From the NCBI GenBank assembly GCA_949825065.1, contig OX463846.1:16464205-16528204 (forward strand): a stretch of 64,000 nt of DNA, written 5' to 3'. This DNA is from Odontocerum albicorne. Its lineage: Eukaryota; Arthropoda; Insecta; Trichoptera; Odontoceridae. Positions within the stretch are counted from its first letter, which is position 1, and each line of letters begins with the position of its first letter. A program made the translations under genes and the position numbers. Below are positions 33,836 through 44,800 of this stretch, in pieces. The notes under the pieces are model-generated. The model was not told the DNA's origin. It saw nothing but the letters and a program-made list of their open reading frames with translations, and made no database searches.

Positions 33836-34074
33836 AGTACCCAGCGGTAAGTAATACACATCGGGCTTAAGAAAGAGACTGTCGGTCATAATCGGCTAAC
33901 TTCGGCTTTGTAGAGCGTCGTCTCTGTCATTCATACATGTGTTCCGTCGCGATTTGTCAGTCATTATGGCCGTCATCGTGTGACAGAGACGACGCTCTAC
34001 AAAACCGAAGTTAGCCGATTATGGCCGACAGTCTCTTTCTTAAGCCCGATGTGTATTACTTACCCCCAGGTACT
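33836..34074. repeat. 239-base hairpin (fold-back) element
   Basis: Two arms of about 94 bases (33836-33929 and 33981-34074) are almost perfect inverted copies. They include GTAAGTAATACACATCGGGC, CTTAAGAAAGAGACTGTC and AGAGCGTCGTCTCTGTCA. The spacer is 51 bases. The outer ends read AGTACC / GGTACT. I could not identify a target-site duplication, and there is no coding capacity. The near-perfect arms suggest recent origin. Confidence 0.8.
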
Positions 34075-34483
34075 GTACATATACGCTTATTTCACAGATT
34101 CACTTTGCGAGCTTTTAAATTCGCCAACGTTTCAATAATTTCATTATAGTCAATATTTTCAGAGATTGGCTACTCTATTGATGTTTAAATATTATTATCA
34201 AATGTACAATGTGTCGTTGATACATAAATACAATTTAAGACATACTGTGGTAGGAACAGGTAATATACGGATATTTTTAGAGAAAATATGGAGGCCTCAA
34301 TTTAAAAGTTCACTACGAAAAAAGCTAAAAAATCACGATGATACTAAGTAAACCTTTTAATTGATAAAAATAAAGTTAATTTACATCAAATTGAAAGGAT
34401 AAACGATATAATCAATAGGTTTATGTTGGCCAAGAATAGAGTGTGCAAAAAAAAACGGAAAATTTATGTAAATTTAATGGGAT
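34075..34483. other. No gene accepted; 3' flank of the ZAD gene
   Basis: A 61-codon plus-strand frame at 34166-34351 (MATLLMFKYYYQMYN...) has no known motif. Confidence 0.35.
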
Positions 34484-34489
34484 TTTATT
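34484..34489 (-). terminator. Candidate polyadenylation signal for the ZAD gene
   Basis: AATAAA on the minus strand lies about 100 bases downstream of the ZAD stop codon. In AT-rich DNA this could be chance. Confidence 0.4.
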
Positions 34490-34589
34490 TTGAATACTTT
34501 AAAATTTCTATCAATTCATATATACATGTAACATATTAAGTTTTTGACAAAAGTTGTATTAAATTATTCTCATTTAAAAAATACTACTT

Positions 34590-35498
34590 TCATTTCCTAA
34601 TATTATAATGAACATCGGGAGTCAAACGAAAATCGTTTTCAATCTCTGATGAACCACTGAAAAAATCACCAGTTTTATGTATGTTATGTTCATTTCCTAG
34701 TTTTAAATATTTCTTTTCATCTTCCCACGATAATTGAGTTTCTTGCGAATCGAAAAGTCCTACAGCTTCGGTAGAAAATAGATCATTTTGGGTATTTCCA
34801 ATTTTGCTGTTTTCAAAACGTGCAATTTGTTTATTGGTAAAATTATAAATTAAATTGGAGTATGGTTTACTTTTTTTCCTTTCAAGTGCATTCAATTTTA
34901 TTTTCTTCTCAATTATAGGCGATTTTGAAATATATTTCTTCAAGTTCCAATTCCCAAAAGGTTTCGAATTGAAGTTTAATTTTTCATCGCCATTTTCAAT
35001 CGAATCCACTCTTTGATTTCGGTATTTTTTAATTGTATATTCTTTATTCGATGTAATGTAATTATTTCCATGCTCCAAAATGTCATTTAAATGTCCGTGA
35101 AGAATACTTTCAGAATTTACATTATCTTCCGATTGTTTGACACACCTCGACTGTTGATATATTTTTTCTCTTGGTTGGTCAGTTTCAGGAATTGAACACC
35201 AGCTATCTTTTTCTAACAAACCATCACCTTTTACTTCCATGGAATGGATATCATTTTTCGGTTTTATATTTTTATTAGTCTGATTTCCGAGAACAAGCAT
35301 TTTATATTGATAAAAAAATTCTATCTGATTTATACATTTATAACACATTGAAGGAGATTTTGTCAGATCTTTGACAATCTTTATTTGTAAACATTCCAAT
35401 ATTTTTTGTATCAAATGCTTTTCATTCGAATAATTACCAAATAAACTAATTTGTAAACGGTCATCTGACATGCAAAGTTTGCACTTATATGACATCAT
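34590..35498 (-). CDS. ZAD-domain protein without visible zinc fingers
   Basis: ZAD domains are zinc-binding dimerisation modules at the N-terminus of many insect transcription factors. The frame begins at ATGATG (35498/35495). The longer frame to 35570 starts at a GTG and adds a hydrophobic, unlikely extension. Counting from the ATG at 35498, the domain has Cys-x2-Cys at residues 6-9 (CKLC) and Cys-x2-Cys at residues 52-55 (CYKC, followed by INQIEFFYQYK). These are the four zinc ligands in the spacing usual for the family. The remaining 240 or so residues are Asn/Lys/Ser/Glu-rich and look disordered (GNYSNEKH, KKYISKSP, LERKKSKPYSN). No C2H2 finger is present before the stop at 34590, whereas most ZAD proteins have several. 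Missing fingers may lie on a downstream exon, or this is a ZAD-only protein. Confidence 0.8.
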   Translation of the reverse strand: MMSYKCKLCMSDDRLQISLFGNYSNEKHLIQKILECLQIKIVKDLTKSPSMCYKCINQIEFFYQYKMLVLGNQTNKNIKPKNDIHSMEVKGDGLLEKDSWCSIPETDQPREKIYQQSRCVKQSEDNVNSESILHGHLNDILEHGNNYITSNKEYTIKKYRNQRVDSIENGDEKLNFNSKPFGNWNLKKYISKSPIIEKKIKLNALERKKSKPYSNLIYNFTNKQIARFENSKIGNTQNDLFSTEAVGLFDSQETQLSWEDEKKYLKLGNEHNIHKTGDFFSGSSEIENDFRLTPDVHYNIRK

Positions 35499-35570
35499 AA
35501 ATATGCAAATTGTCACAAAAATTATACAGTTTTTTAAATAAAAAACAGTAGCAATTTCTTTGTCTACCAC

Positions 35571-36719
35571 ACCTTACACTATTTTTCGAGAATGTTCGTA
35601 CAAAATGCTTTTTCAATATTAAGTGTTATTTGTTTAAAGAACTGGAAAACTACTTATTTTCAAATTTACTGTATTGTCTAATTTTCTTTTTTAGTAAAAT
35701 ATATACGACGATATATTTAGAAAAAAATATTATTATCTTCATTGTATATAATAATATCGCTATTGCTAATTTTCACTGTCATTACAGTCTTGGTGGATAA
35801 TTATTATATCAAGATAATCAAATATTACGACCATACTAAATTATAAAATATTTGTCAATAAAAAGCTAATTTCAATTAAACTTTTACGCATTTTATTAAT
35901 TTAAACTATCACCAAATGCGTTCAATTATGTTATGTAATAAGTATGGGTTTAAAAAAATAGACTTCGATCATGAAATTTTACGCAAAGGATATTTTTGTT
36001 TTTATAATATTGAAATGTGTTCAAGCAATATTGAATTTTTTTGCAACCGTTGTCTGATTTGTAGATTTTATATGATAAGCCTTCAAAGGAGATTCTGAGC
36101 AGTCTATTCATATAACAAATCCCAATTATATATCTTATCTCAAGTTACCTAAGATATGTTTTAGCTGTTTCGAGGCGTATTGGTTCGAGCCATTAGTAAT
36201 ACATAAAAAAAAAGTTTAATTGATGTTTATTTGTTTGAGTTTTGAGTCTCTTCCATTATTTTGGGTGACAAAACAGTAAATTCGTATTTTAATTAGGCGT
36301 ATTCAACAAATATAGGTATGTTACATTAAAATTAAGTAAGATTATATTTATAATACGGAAATTAGATTCTACGTTTAGTTTTTAAGTAATTAATTTGTAT
36401 ATGGGTATAGCCCTTGACAAATGTATATAGATTACTCTACCAAATAAACAAAATTATTAAAATGTTACTTTTATGTTTAAGGTAAGTAAATGTTAGATTA
36501 AGCCATAAAAGCAGATCAAGGGTGTTTATAATTGACATTTTGACAAAAGCAATAACTATTTGCTTACAAAACAAAATATTAGTCGAGCTTTATGTTCAGG
36601 TATTGTATAACATTATATTTTTTCTCGGAATTTCCATAAAATAGTAAAGTACAACGCAAATCATAAAGATTTTGAAATGAATTGCTTCCAAGCTACTAAA
36701 AAAGATTTATTACATCATT
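35571..36719. other. Upstream flank of ZAD gene; no gene recognised
   Basis: AT-rich. No TATA/initiator pair was convincing enough to call upstream of 35498. The plus frame at 35916-36098 is probably random. Confidence 0.4.
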
Positions 36720-36850
36720 TCAAAACTGGTTTTTACTTAAGACTTGTTTAAACACTTTTCTAGTTGGTTTGAAAGAAATTCCTTTATTTATCGCTTTATA
36801 TACAATAGTATAACCTAGCCTACCAGATTGTGCTATATATAACGAAAGTA
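36720..36850 (+). repeat. SINE family B, 3' part
   Basis: Plus strand: ACTGGTTTTTACTTAAGACT, then TTCTAGTTGGTTTGAAAG, a diverged ATACAATAGTATAACC segment and TAACGAAAGTAGAAG. It runs up to the assembly gap. Confidence 0.5.
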
Positions 36851-36891
36851 GAAGGCATTTTTTTCGTATTATTTCAATAACTGTCCTAAAT

Positions 36892-37091
36892 NNNNNNNNN
36901 NNNNNNNNNNNNNNNNNNNNNNNNNNNNNNNNNNNNNNNNNNNNNNNNNNNNNNNNNNNNNNNNNNNNNNNNNNNNNNNNNNNNNNNNNNNNNNNNNNNN
37001 NNNNNNNNNNNNNNNNNNNNNNNNNNNNNNNNNNNNNNNNNNNNNNNNNNNNNNNNNNNNNNNNNNNNNNNNNNNNNNNNNNNNNNNNNNN
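36892..37091. other. Assembly gap, 200 N
   Basis: A run of exactly 200 N, which is a common placeholder length, so the true gap size may differ. Confidence 0.98.
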
Positions 37092-37597
37092 AAAACATTT
37101 TTTTGCTAAGTCTCTTACATTTGGACCTATTTAAGTACCATAAATGCAAAAAAATATCAAAATGTGGTAAGCACATGCAAACCACCCACCACACATACAT
37201 AAGACAGGTCAAGACTCAGGCAATTAAAGGCCCTATACAAAAAGAAAGAAAGTCTAAAATAACTTTTTTTTTAAATACGAGTACATCCACTTGAAAATCT
37301 GATCACCATACCATTAATATTTTTATAGAAACCAACAATAATGAATTTTCATTACTATATACTTTTCACACACTGTAGAAATTACTTGGCCAATCTAATA
37401 TCAAAGTATAATACTTCTGTTGTTATAATGTTTTAGGTGTTTCCATACAATTATTGTCAACGTCTTTAAATTATTTTTCCCATTGGTGAGCTTTTTAGAT
37501 TGAATAAATAAGTTTTTTAATTTTTTCCTGTACACTTCATAAAGATCAAATTCTATAATTTTATATATCGATCGCAAATATATTTTTATAATCTTCC
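37092..37597. other. No gene seen
   Basis: Flank of the gap. Short frames only. Confidence 0.4.
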
Positions 37598-37913
37598 TTA
37601 ACCCTTTTAATCCCAGCATATTTTGCATAAAATGTGCAAAAATCCCAGCATTTTTTGTCAAAAAAAACAGTGGTTTATATTTTATTTTTTATCTCAGTTA
37701 ATATTTAGTTTAGTTTTAAAACCTAAATTTTTTGTGGAGACCTCCCTATAGAGTGTAAAATAATAAGTTATTTTCATATTTAAAAAAAAAAATCTTTCTT
37801 TTTATTCAACATAAAAAATTGTATGAAAACTTCAAGGCCGATGATCGGCCCCGTGGGATTATTTGCATACACTAGCTGAGGTCGATACTCGGCCCCGTGG
37901 GATTAAAAGGGTG
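37598..37913 (+). mobile_element. piggyBac-type MITE, copy 1
   Basis: It starts TTAA then CCCTTTTAATCCCA and ends with the inverted TGGGATTAAAAGGG. About 20 bases inside the right end, two copies of a palindromic word (GGCCGATGATCGGCC and a diverged GTCGATACTCGGCC) are followed by CCGTGGGATT. The left TTAA is clear. The right flank reads TGAA, so the target duplication is imperfect. A near copy lies inverted at 53981-54296. Confidence 0.65.
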
Positions 37914-38734
37914 AAATATTGATGATTAATTTTTATTTTTTACAGATCTAAAATTTTTATTAATCAATCTTCATTTCCATTGACTTAGAGAAATATCTTA
38001 TTTCCTGAACCATATCAATGTACGAAATAAGTACTATTTATCCTTATGTGTAATTTAATCACCATATCTGATAGACAACTCCTTTCAAGTGAAAAAAATA
38101 AAACTAGTTTGATTTAACCTTGACATTTAAGCTATTATAATCTTCATTTATATACACCCAAATCAAGTAGCTTTTATTTTGAAATTATCATCAGCATCTA
38201 CGGCCATCTCTTACACTATAAAAATAAACAAAAATAGTTCTGAAGAAGTCAGTTGTCTTTAAAACCGGTTATTATAATAAATAAATAAAGTACTGAAAAA
38301 AAAAGTAAAACTTTACTCATTTTATTTAAGCATTCATAAATATAAAAATACTGAAACCGCGAAATGAAAATAAAATTCAATTAAAGATTACCAAAATCGA
38401 TTTATTTATTTATTATATTCAAAGAAACATTTTTTTAGAGCATTTCGTGCAAGTTTTGTCTTATGCCATAACTTATCTTATGGTAAAATAAATTTTCTGA
38501 ACATTTGAAAGAATGTACAAAATTAAATTTTTTACCTTGTTCATTCATTCTTGACAATGAAATGTGGCCAGTAAAAAAATGCATCGGTTGCATTGTCATT
38601 ACTTGCTTCCAGTGTATGCCACCAATATGCGTATTTAAAATTTGATAATTTTTATTGTTTGTAAGAGGTAAAAATATGAAACAAAAATCATGGATACCGT
38701 ATTTATTGTGTACTTTCATAATCATATATAACAG
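37914..38734. other. No gene seen
   Basis: AT-rich. The minus frame at 38435-38725 has no recognised motif. Confidence 0.4.
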
Positions 38735-38965
38735 TATGGAATGAAGTGATCAGGGATGAATGTGAACTTAAAACTGATGTTTTAAAATATAAAAAGCACT
38801 CTGAGAGGAAGATCAAGGAAAGTATGATTGGATGGAAGGAAACGTAGTCAGAAAAATCGTAGTTGTATAAATATGGAAGAGGTGAATGATGTGTATTGAG
38901 AGAAGAAAGTCCGACACTCTGTCCTCTGCCTACTCCAACAGGGAAATGGGGTGATGGTATGTATT
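38735..38965 (+). mobile_element. LINE 3' coding tail, decayed
   Basis: Only the distal part is recognisable: a CVLREESPTL.CPLPTPTGKWG-like segment in one frame, ending GGGGTGATGGTATG. This matches the usual LINE end seen at 31.6 kb. Confidence 0.4.
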
Positions 38966-39093
38966 TACTACTTTTGTTATTACTCTTTCTCGACAGGTTC
39001 ATTTCGAGTTTCTGTTAGTAATGTGCTTTGATAAACAAATATTTAACCTTATATTATTTAAGTTAAGGCATTAACATTGTGGAAGTTTAGACA

Positions 39094-39280
39094 TTGTAAT
39101 CTGTTTATCAAACACTGTTTATTCCACTTTATGTAACAATATTAAGGTTTTCACCTCATCATCAGGGAGCACAAACAAGACTTGTTTGGCTCCCCTAATG
39201 ATGAGGTGAATACCTTGAAACCTGTAGGGTTATACTGTTACATAAAGTGGAATAAACAGTGTTTGATAAAACAAATTACA
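39094..39280. repeat. Fold-back MITE family 1, copy 2
   Basis: Arms begin TTGTAATCTGTTTATCAAAC on the left and end GTTTGATAAAACAAATTACA on the right, with the same CTCATCATCAGGGAGCAC centre as copy 1. Left and right arms pair over most of their length. Confidence 0.75.
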
Positions 39281-39385
39281 AATATTTAACCTCTTCTTAG
39301 TAGCAATACCCATTTTAAACCAGAACCAATATAATTTAATAAAGTGAAGACACCATTGATGAAAAACTTAAAAATTTTGATATTA

Positions 39386-40492
39386 ACACATCGATCAATA
39401 AGTCCCGGGACTAACAAACAGATGGCGCCTCTAATAACAAATCCGTACCATTCTCAGTTAGTACAACCTTTAGAAGTTACGTGTCAAACTTTCATGACAT
39501 TGTGTCATTGAGTTAGTGGTTTTAGTGACGCTACTTTTGCTATTTTCAAAACAATGGAAAAAACCGAATTTTGTGTGTTGATAAAACATTACTTTTTAAT
39601 GGGAAAAAATACCGATCAAACTCAGCAATGGCTTGAAATGTGTTATCCGGGCTCTGCTCCGTCGAAAACAACCATTTGTCGGTGGTATGCTGATTTCAAA
39701 TGCGGTCGTACAGACACAAATGATGCTGAACGCTCTGGTCGTCCAAATGAGGCTGTTACACCGGAAAACATAAAAAAAACCCTCAAAATCGTGATGGAAA
39801 ATCGCAAAGTAAAGTTGCGGGAGATAGCTGACATCCTGAAGATAGCTTGGATTCACCACTATACTCCGGAATCAAATTGGCAGTCAGCTGAGGGGAAAGC
39901 AGCCGGTGAAAGTTGTCCGAAACGACCAAAAACTCAACAGTCGGCCGGGAAGGTTAGGTCGACCTTCGTATTTTGGGATGTGCATGGTAAAGTATTCATC
40001 GATCATCTTGAAAAGGAAAAAACCATCAATAGCGAATATTACATAGCGTTATTGGAACGTTTGAAAGCAAAAATTGCAAAAAAGCGGCCCGATATGAAGA
40101 ACAAAAAAGTTCTCTTTCATCAGGACAATGCACCATGTCACAAGTCGATGGTAACGATGGCCAAATTGCATGAGCTGAACTTCGAATGGCTTCCACACCC
40201 AACGTATTCTCCAGATTTGGCTCCCAGCAACTATTGGCTGTTCGCAGACCTCAAAAAGATGCTCCAGGGAGAGATTTGGCTCTAATGAAGAAGTGATTGC
40301 CGAAATTAACACCTATTTTGAAACCAAAGATAAATCGTTCTACACGGCTGGCATAGAAAAGCGTTAAAAAGTTAGGAAAGCGTTGGAATGAATGTATCAC
40401 TCTTGAAGGAGACTATGTTGATGAATAAAGAAGAATTTTGGCAAACAAATGTTGTTTTAGTAGTTAGTCCCAGGACTTATTGATCGATGTGT
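39386..40492 (+). mobile_element. Mariner copy, 1107 bp, defective
   Basis: TA flanks (39384-39385, 40493-40494) and terminal inverted repeats ACACATCGATCAATAAGTCC. It has the same ends as the copies at 44979-45214 and 57229-58407, defining one mariner family with at least three members here. Confidence 0.85.
39554..40285 (+). pseudogene. Mariner transposase, internally deleted
   Basis: Mariner transposases cut and paste DNA using a DDD triad after an N-terminal double helix-turn-helix. The frame starts MEKTEFCVLIKHYFLMGK and keeps the DNA-binding part ([23 protein letters not shown]). It then jumps to WIHHYTPESNW, so the segment with the first catalytic Asp is deleted. FWDVHG and HQDNAPCH (second Asp) are present, but the third catalytic position is Asn (APSNYWLF) where Asp is required. 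The frame ends early at 40285 by a frameshift. At 243 residues it is about 100 short of the family length. It is inactive. Confidence 0.85.
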
Positions 40493-41578
40493 TAACTGAC
40501 CAAATTACCTAGTGAAATAACTTCTCATGTAAAATAGATATAAACACATTTTTTATTGTGAGAAGGGTTTTTACATAATAAAAAAAACATTCATATGGTT
40601 TCAGTGTATATTTCACAGAAAAAAAAAAATTAATAAATAATAGTAATTTTACATTTCAAACAAAAAATGCTAAAATAAAATAGTACAATAAACCTTAGGT
40701 TTTTTATTCTTCTGCCTTTTATAAAGGTACGACGAGTATCTCAACAAATTGTGCATTAAAACTAGGTTTATCTCACTCAAATTGTTATTGTAATATTTTG
40801 AATCCGATTCCAATGTAGATTGAATATAAAATGAAGAACAAGCTTAAACTTAAGTCTCTTGTTTTCATATAAATATATTTTGCTATCTTGAAAAAAAACA
40901 TGCTTATCCTTTTAGATACTATATTGTATGTAATTTATTTTGCTATTTTTAATCAAGTTAACAAAATTATTTACATCAAAAATGTAATAAATATTTTATA
41001 AAACACCATTTACAATATTGAAGCAAGGTGAAGGAAAATGCTGATTATTATTTGATAATTTTTTTTTATATTATTGAAAACAAAATAATTACTATATTAT
41101 TTTATAACTGTACATTCACTAAGTTGGAAAAAACATTTTTGCTATCGCTACTTAATTATCACAAAAAAAATAATCAATCTTGGATTTTGATGATATGAAT
41201 GAGATTATATAACAATTTCGACAAACTTTAGGTTATTTTTCCACAAGTATTTTTTTTTATCTAATATATTATAGTATCGTAGTTAAATCACGTGTGAAAG
41301 CGAAAATTTAAAAAAAAAATTAATTTACCTAAAACGATATTACAATACACTGCAACTTAAAACAAGGAAAGTAGAATTAATACAGCTATTTATTAATATA
41401 TGGACTACTTCTTGATAATTTTATATTAATTTATGTAATTTTTAATGTCTCGTTTATGTCGAATTATATTACTATTGACTCGAATAATACCATTGGACAA
41501 TTGGACCCATTTTTATGAGATAAATTGACACACAAAGTGTCATTTCATAATTGATTGCATAGAGTCAAATGTGACAAT
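40493..41578. other. No gene seen; downstream of the pyrophosphatase gene
   Basis: AT-rich. It probably contains the distal 3' flank of the minus-strand pyrophosphatase gene. Confidence 0.4.
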
Positions 41579-41584
41579 TTTATT
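41579..41584 (-). terminator. Candidate polyadenylation signal of Nurf-38
   Basis: AATAAA on the minus strand, about 200 bases downstream of the stop codon at 41781. Confidence 0.3.
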
Positions 41585-41780
41585 TCACACCAAAAAGTGT
41601 TTTTACTCGCTATAAAAATGCAACAACTACAAACTTCTAAGAATCAAAAATGGCACTCAGCAAACTGCATTAACAGAATTCTAAAAAAAATGCGTAAAAA
41701 AGCCCCAATTATACATTTAACTTATCAAATAAGTGTTGAATAAATAAAATAGAAAAATCCTAGGTGATGGAATTGTTGGT

Positions 41781-41812
41781 TTACTTTAGATTCAAATAAT
41801 GCCATTTGTCCA
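41781..41812 (-). CDS. Nurf-38: Nurf-38 terminal exon
   Basis: After an acceptor TTTGTTTCAG, the 32-base exon completes a Val codon and reads DKWHYLNLK then TAA. With the preceding G this gives VDKW, the conserved C-terminal motif of animal cytosolic pyrophosphatases. The phase fits the donor at 43371 exactly, which makes this tiny exon convincing. Confidence 0.85.
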
Positions 41813-44800
41813 CTGAAACAAAATTAAACAAATAGATAAGTTATATTAAATATACGCCATTCATATAATTATATCAAGAAAATATTTTATTACCTAATCA
41901 AGTTATAAATTTCAACTAGAGGAAACATATGCCTTCATTAAAGATTGTCAGAGTTTTAATTTCAATTTTCTGTTTAATAAAAATAACCAACTATCAACTG
42001 GAAACAAAACAAAAAAAAATTAAAAATTGATAAATAGTTGTTTTATCCACATATTAATGGCAAAATTAATAAGATTTTTAGTTTAGAAGAATTATTTTGA
42101 GAAGCAACCATTTTTTATGTGATCACTGATTTATTAGCTCAAGATTTTTACGAGTATTTGTTTTTAATTTAATAAGAGTAAAATTAATTGATATTTATTT
42201 TATGGCGCCATTTAGTGACGAAAGTTCGCTCCAAGGATGACATGTTTCAATGTTACACCTTTTAGATAATGTCAACTTAAAGATCCTCGTGAATGCTGCT
42301 TTAACCCACCCTGTATTTAAACTACGATAAATAGTTCTTAACCATTTTATCACAAATAAATAACGCAGTTAAAAAGTATCAGATATTAATTTTATCGAAA
42401 TATTCAGGTATATTTAAAATAAATTACTTAGCCAAGATAAAAACTGGAGAATAATTTGGTGGCATATCTATATATAACATGTGTTGTGATTCACCTTTTT
42501 ATCATCGTCATCATCACTACCAAAAATGAAGCTTTTTTAGATAAATATATAAATATACCTAGTTTATAATATAAATAAATAGAGGCTATTTTTGTAAGAA
42601 TACTTGCAATAGGTTTTTTAGTAGACAAATTTCTATTAGATTAAAATTTTAGTGAATGCAAAAAAATTTGATTACAAAGAAAAATTAACCACAAAAACGT
42701 ACATTTCTGTCGTTAATTTGTGAAATTTGTACTAAAATTATTAAAACTAATCATGTATTTTCTTCAATAATATTAGAAGTACTTATTATACTTTTGTTAT
42801 ATACAGTACAACCTGGCAGGTTTATTGTCATGTGACAATCTCTTCCAACCTACCAGAAAGATGTTTAACAAGTCCAAAGTGAAAACCAGATTGGAACCCA
42901 TTTAAAAAAAAAGGTACCAAGGGAAATTGAGCCCGCATCCCCGTGTTGGAAAACAGCCCTACCAACCATGCCCCAAAGGCAATAATGAATAGTGTATTGT
43001 ATTATATTTTCACTACATATAGAACAATCTGATGGGTTTATTGTCATGCGGCAATTTCTTCCAAGTAATCTCCAAAATATGTTAAAAGAACTGTATTTGT
43101 AAAAACAAATTGGGAAGTTATTTTTTTAATAACCATTGGGAAAGGAACCCGAATGCCCTATTTTTTGTTGGTAGGAAATAAGTTTTCTACCACTAGGCCG
43201 CAGTAGTCATCAACAATCAACATTCTTATCCCTTTCCATTGATCAAAAGATGCAGATAAACTAAAAGGATGCTAGAGATAACCTTGTCAAAGTTATCAAA
43301 AAAAAATTATATTTAGATAAAATGATAATAAGAAAAAGGGAAGGCAAAATTAACAATTTCAATTAACCTACCTATGGGTTCAAGAGGTTGAGCTGGCCCC
43401 GGAGCAGGACTGGCATTAAGGATTTCTGTGGCTTTTACCGGACATATTTTGAATGGACTTCCTTCCACAGTTACATTCGAACTGAAAATAAAAACACAAT
43501 ATAGTTCATTTATAAAATTTGGAAGACTAGTTTTATTTTACAATTGAAATTGTTCAAAATATTTATTTTCAGTCATTTTTAATAAATTAGAAAAACAAAA
43601 TTATTGATGAGAATAATTTATTTTCATTTCTATTGGGTGTACAAATTAGTTCGGTCCGTTTTTTTGTGTTCAAAAATGCATTTATTTCTAAACAAAATGA
43701 ATGAACTGATCAATAAAAGTATTGTCCATCGCTGGCTACTACTTTTTCCCATCTCTCAGGTAATTTTCGAATTCCATCTCGAAAAAATGACTCGTCTTTT
43801 GAGGTGATCAAAGAAGTGAACCGGTGACTTGCCAAATCGTGCTGCATCCTTCGGAACAGCCAGTAGTCAGAAGGAGCAATGTCCGGGGAATACGGCGGGT
43901 GTGGTAATACAGCCCATTTGAGCGTTTCCAAATATTTTTTTACGAATTTTGCGACATGAGGCCAAGCGTTGTCATGAGGAAGAATAACTTTATCATGTCT
44001 TTGCTCGTATTCCGTCCGTTTTTCTCACAATGCACGGATCAAACAAATTAATTGTAGCCGATACCGATCGCCCATAATGGAATCGCCAGGTTTCAGCACC
44101 TCATAATAAACAACACCCTTTTGGTCCCACCAGATACAGAGCATGATCTTCGAACCATGTATGTTCGGTTTTGGTGTTGATGTTGAGGTCGATGGCAACG
44201 ATTGACCGGGCTTAGCGTAGTATTTTTTCTTCTTGGGGTTGTCGTAGAATATCCACTTCTCATCTCCAGTTACAATCCGATGCAAAAAACCTTTTCTTTG
44301 TTGCCTTTGAATCAGCTGCTCCCAAGTGAAAAATTGCCTTTCAACGTCTGTCGGTTTCAGTTCATAAGACACTCAATTTCCTTGTTTTTGAATCATTTCC
44401 ATGGCTCTCAATCGTACGGAAACGGCTTGTTGAGTCACTCCCAATGATTCTGCAAGCTTCTCTTGCGTTTGACTCTGATCTTCTTCGAGTAATGCCTCTA
44501 ATTCTTTGTCCTCGAATTTTTTTGGCTGTCCAGAGCGAGGCTTGTCTTCGACGCTGAAATCTCCATCCTTGAAACGTCGAAATCATTCCCTACATGATTT
44601 ATCAGTTGGAGCAGTGTCACCATAAACTTCGACAAGCATTCGATGGGCTTCAGCTGCACTTTTCTTCCAATTAAAGCAGAAAATTAAAGCCTCCCGCAAA
44701 TGCTGCTTGGTTAACACAAAATTCGACATTTTCAACACTACAAAACAAGGTTTTTGCATGAAACTCAAAGCGATATAAACTGAATATTATTGGCAGATGT

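Noticed and set aside
34166..34351. 61-codon plus frame beginning MATLLMFKYYYQ
   Set aside because: No domain, short, next to a hairpin element; coding not supported.
35499..35570. Extended start of the ZAD protein
   Set aside because: The extra 24 residues begin at GTG and are hydrophobic; the ATGATG at 35498 directly before the domain is the natural start.
38435..38725. 96-codon minus frame
   Set aside because: No motif and AT-driven; overlaps the start of a LINE tail on the other strand.
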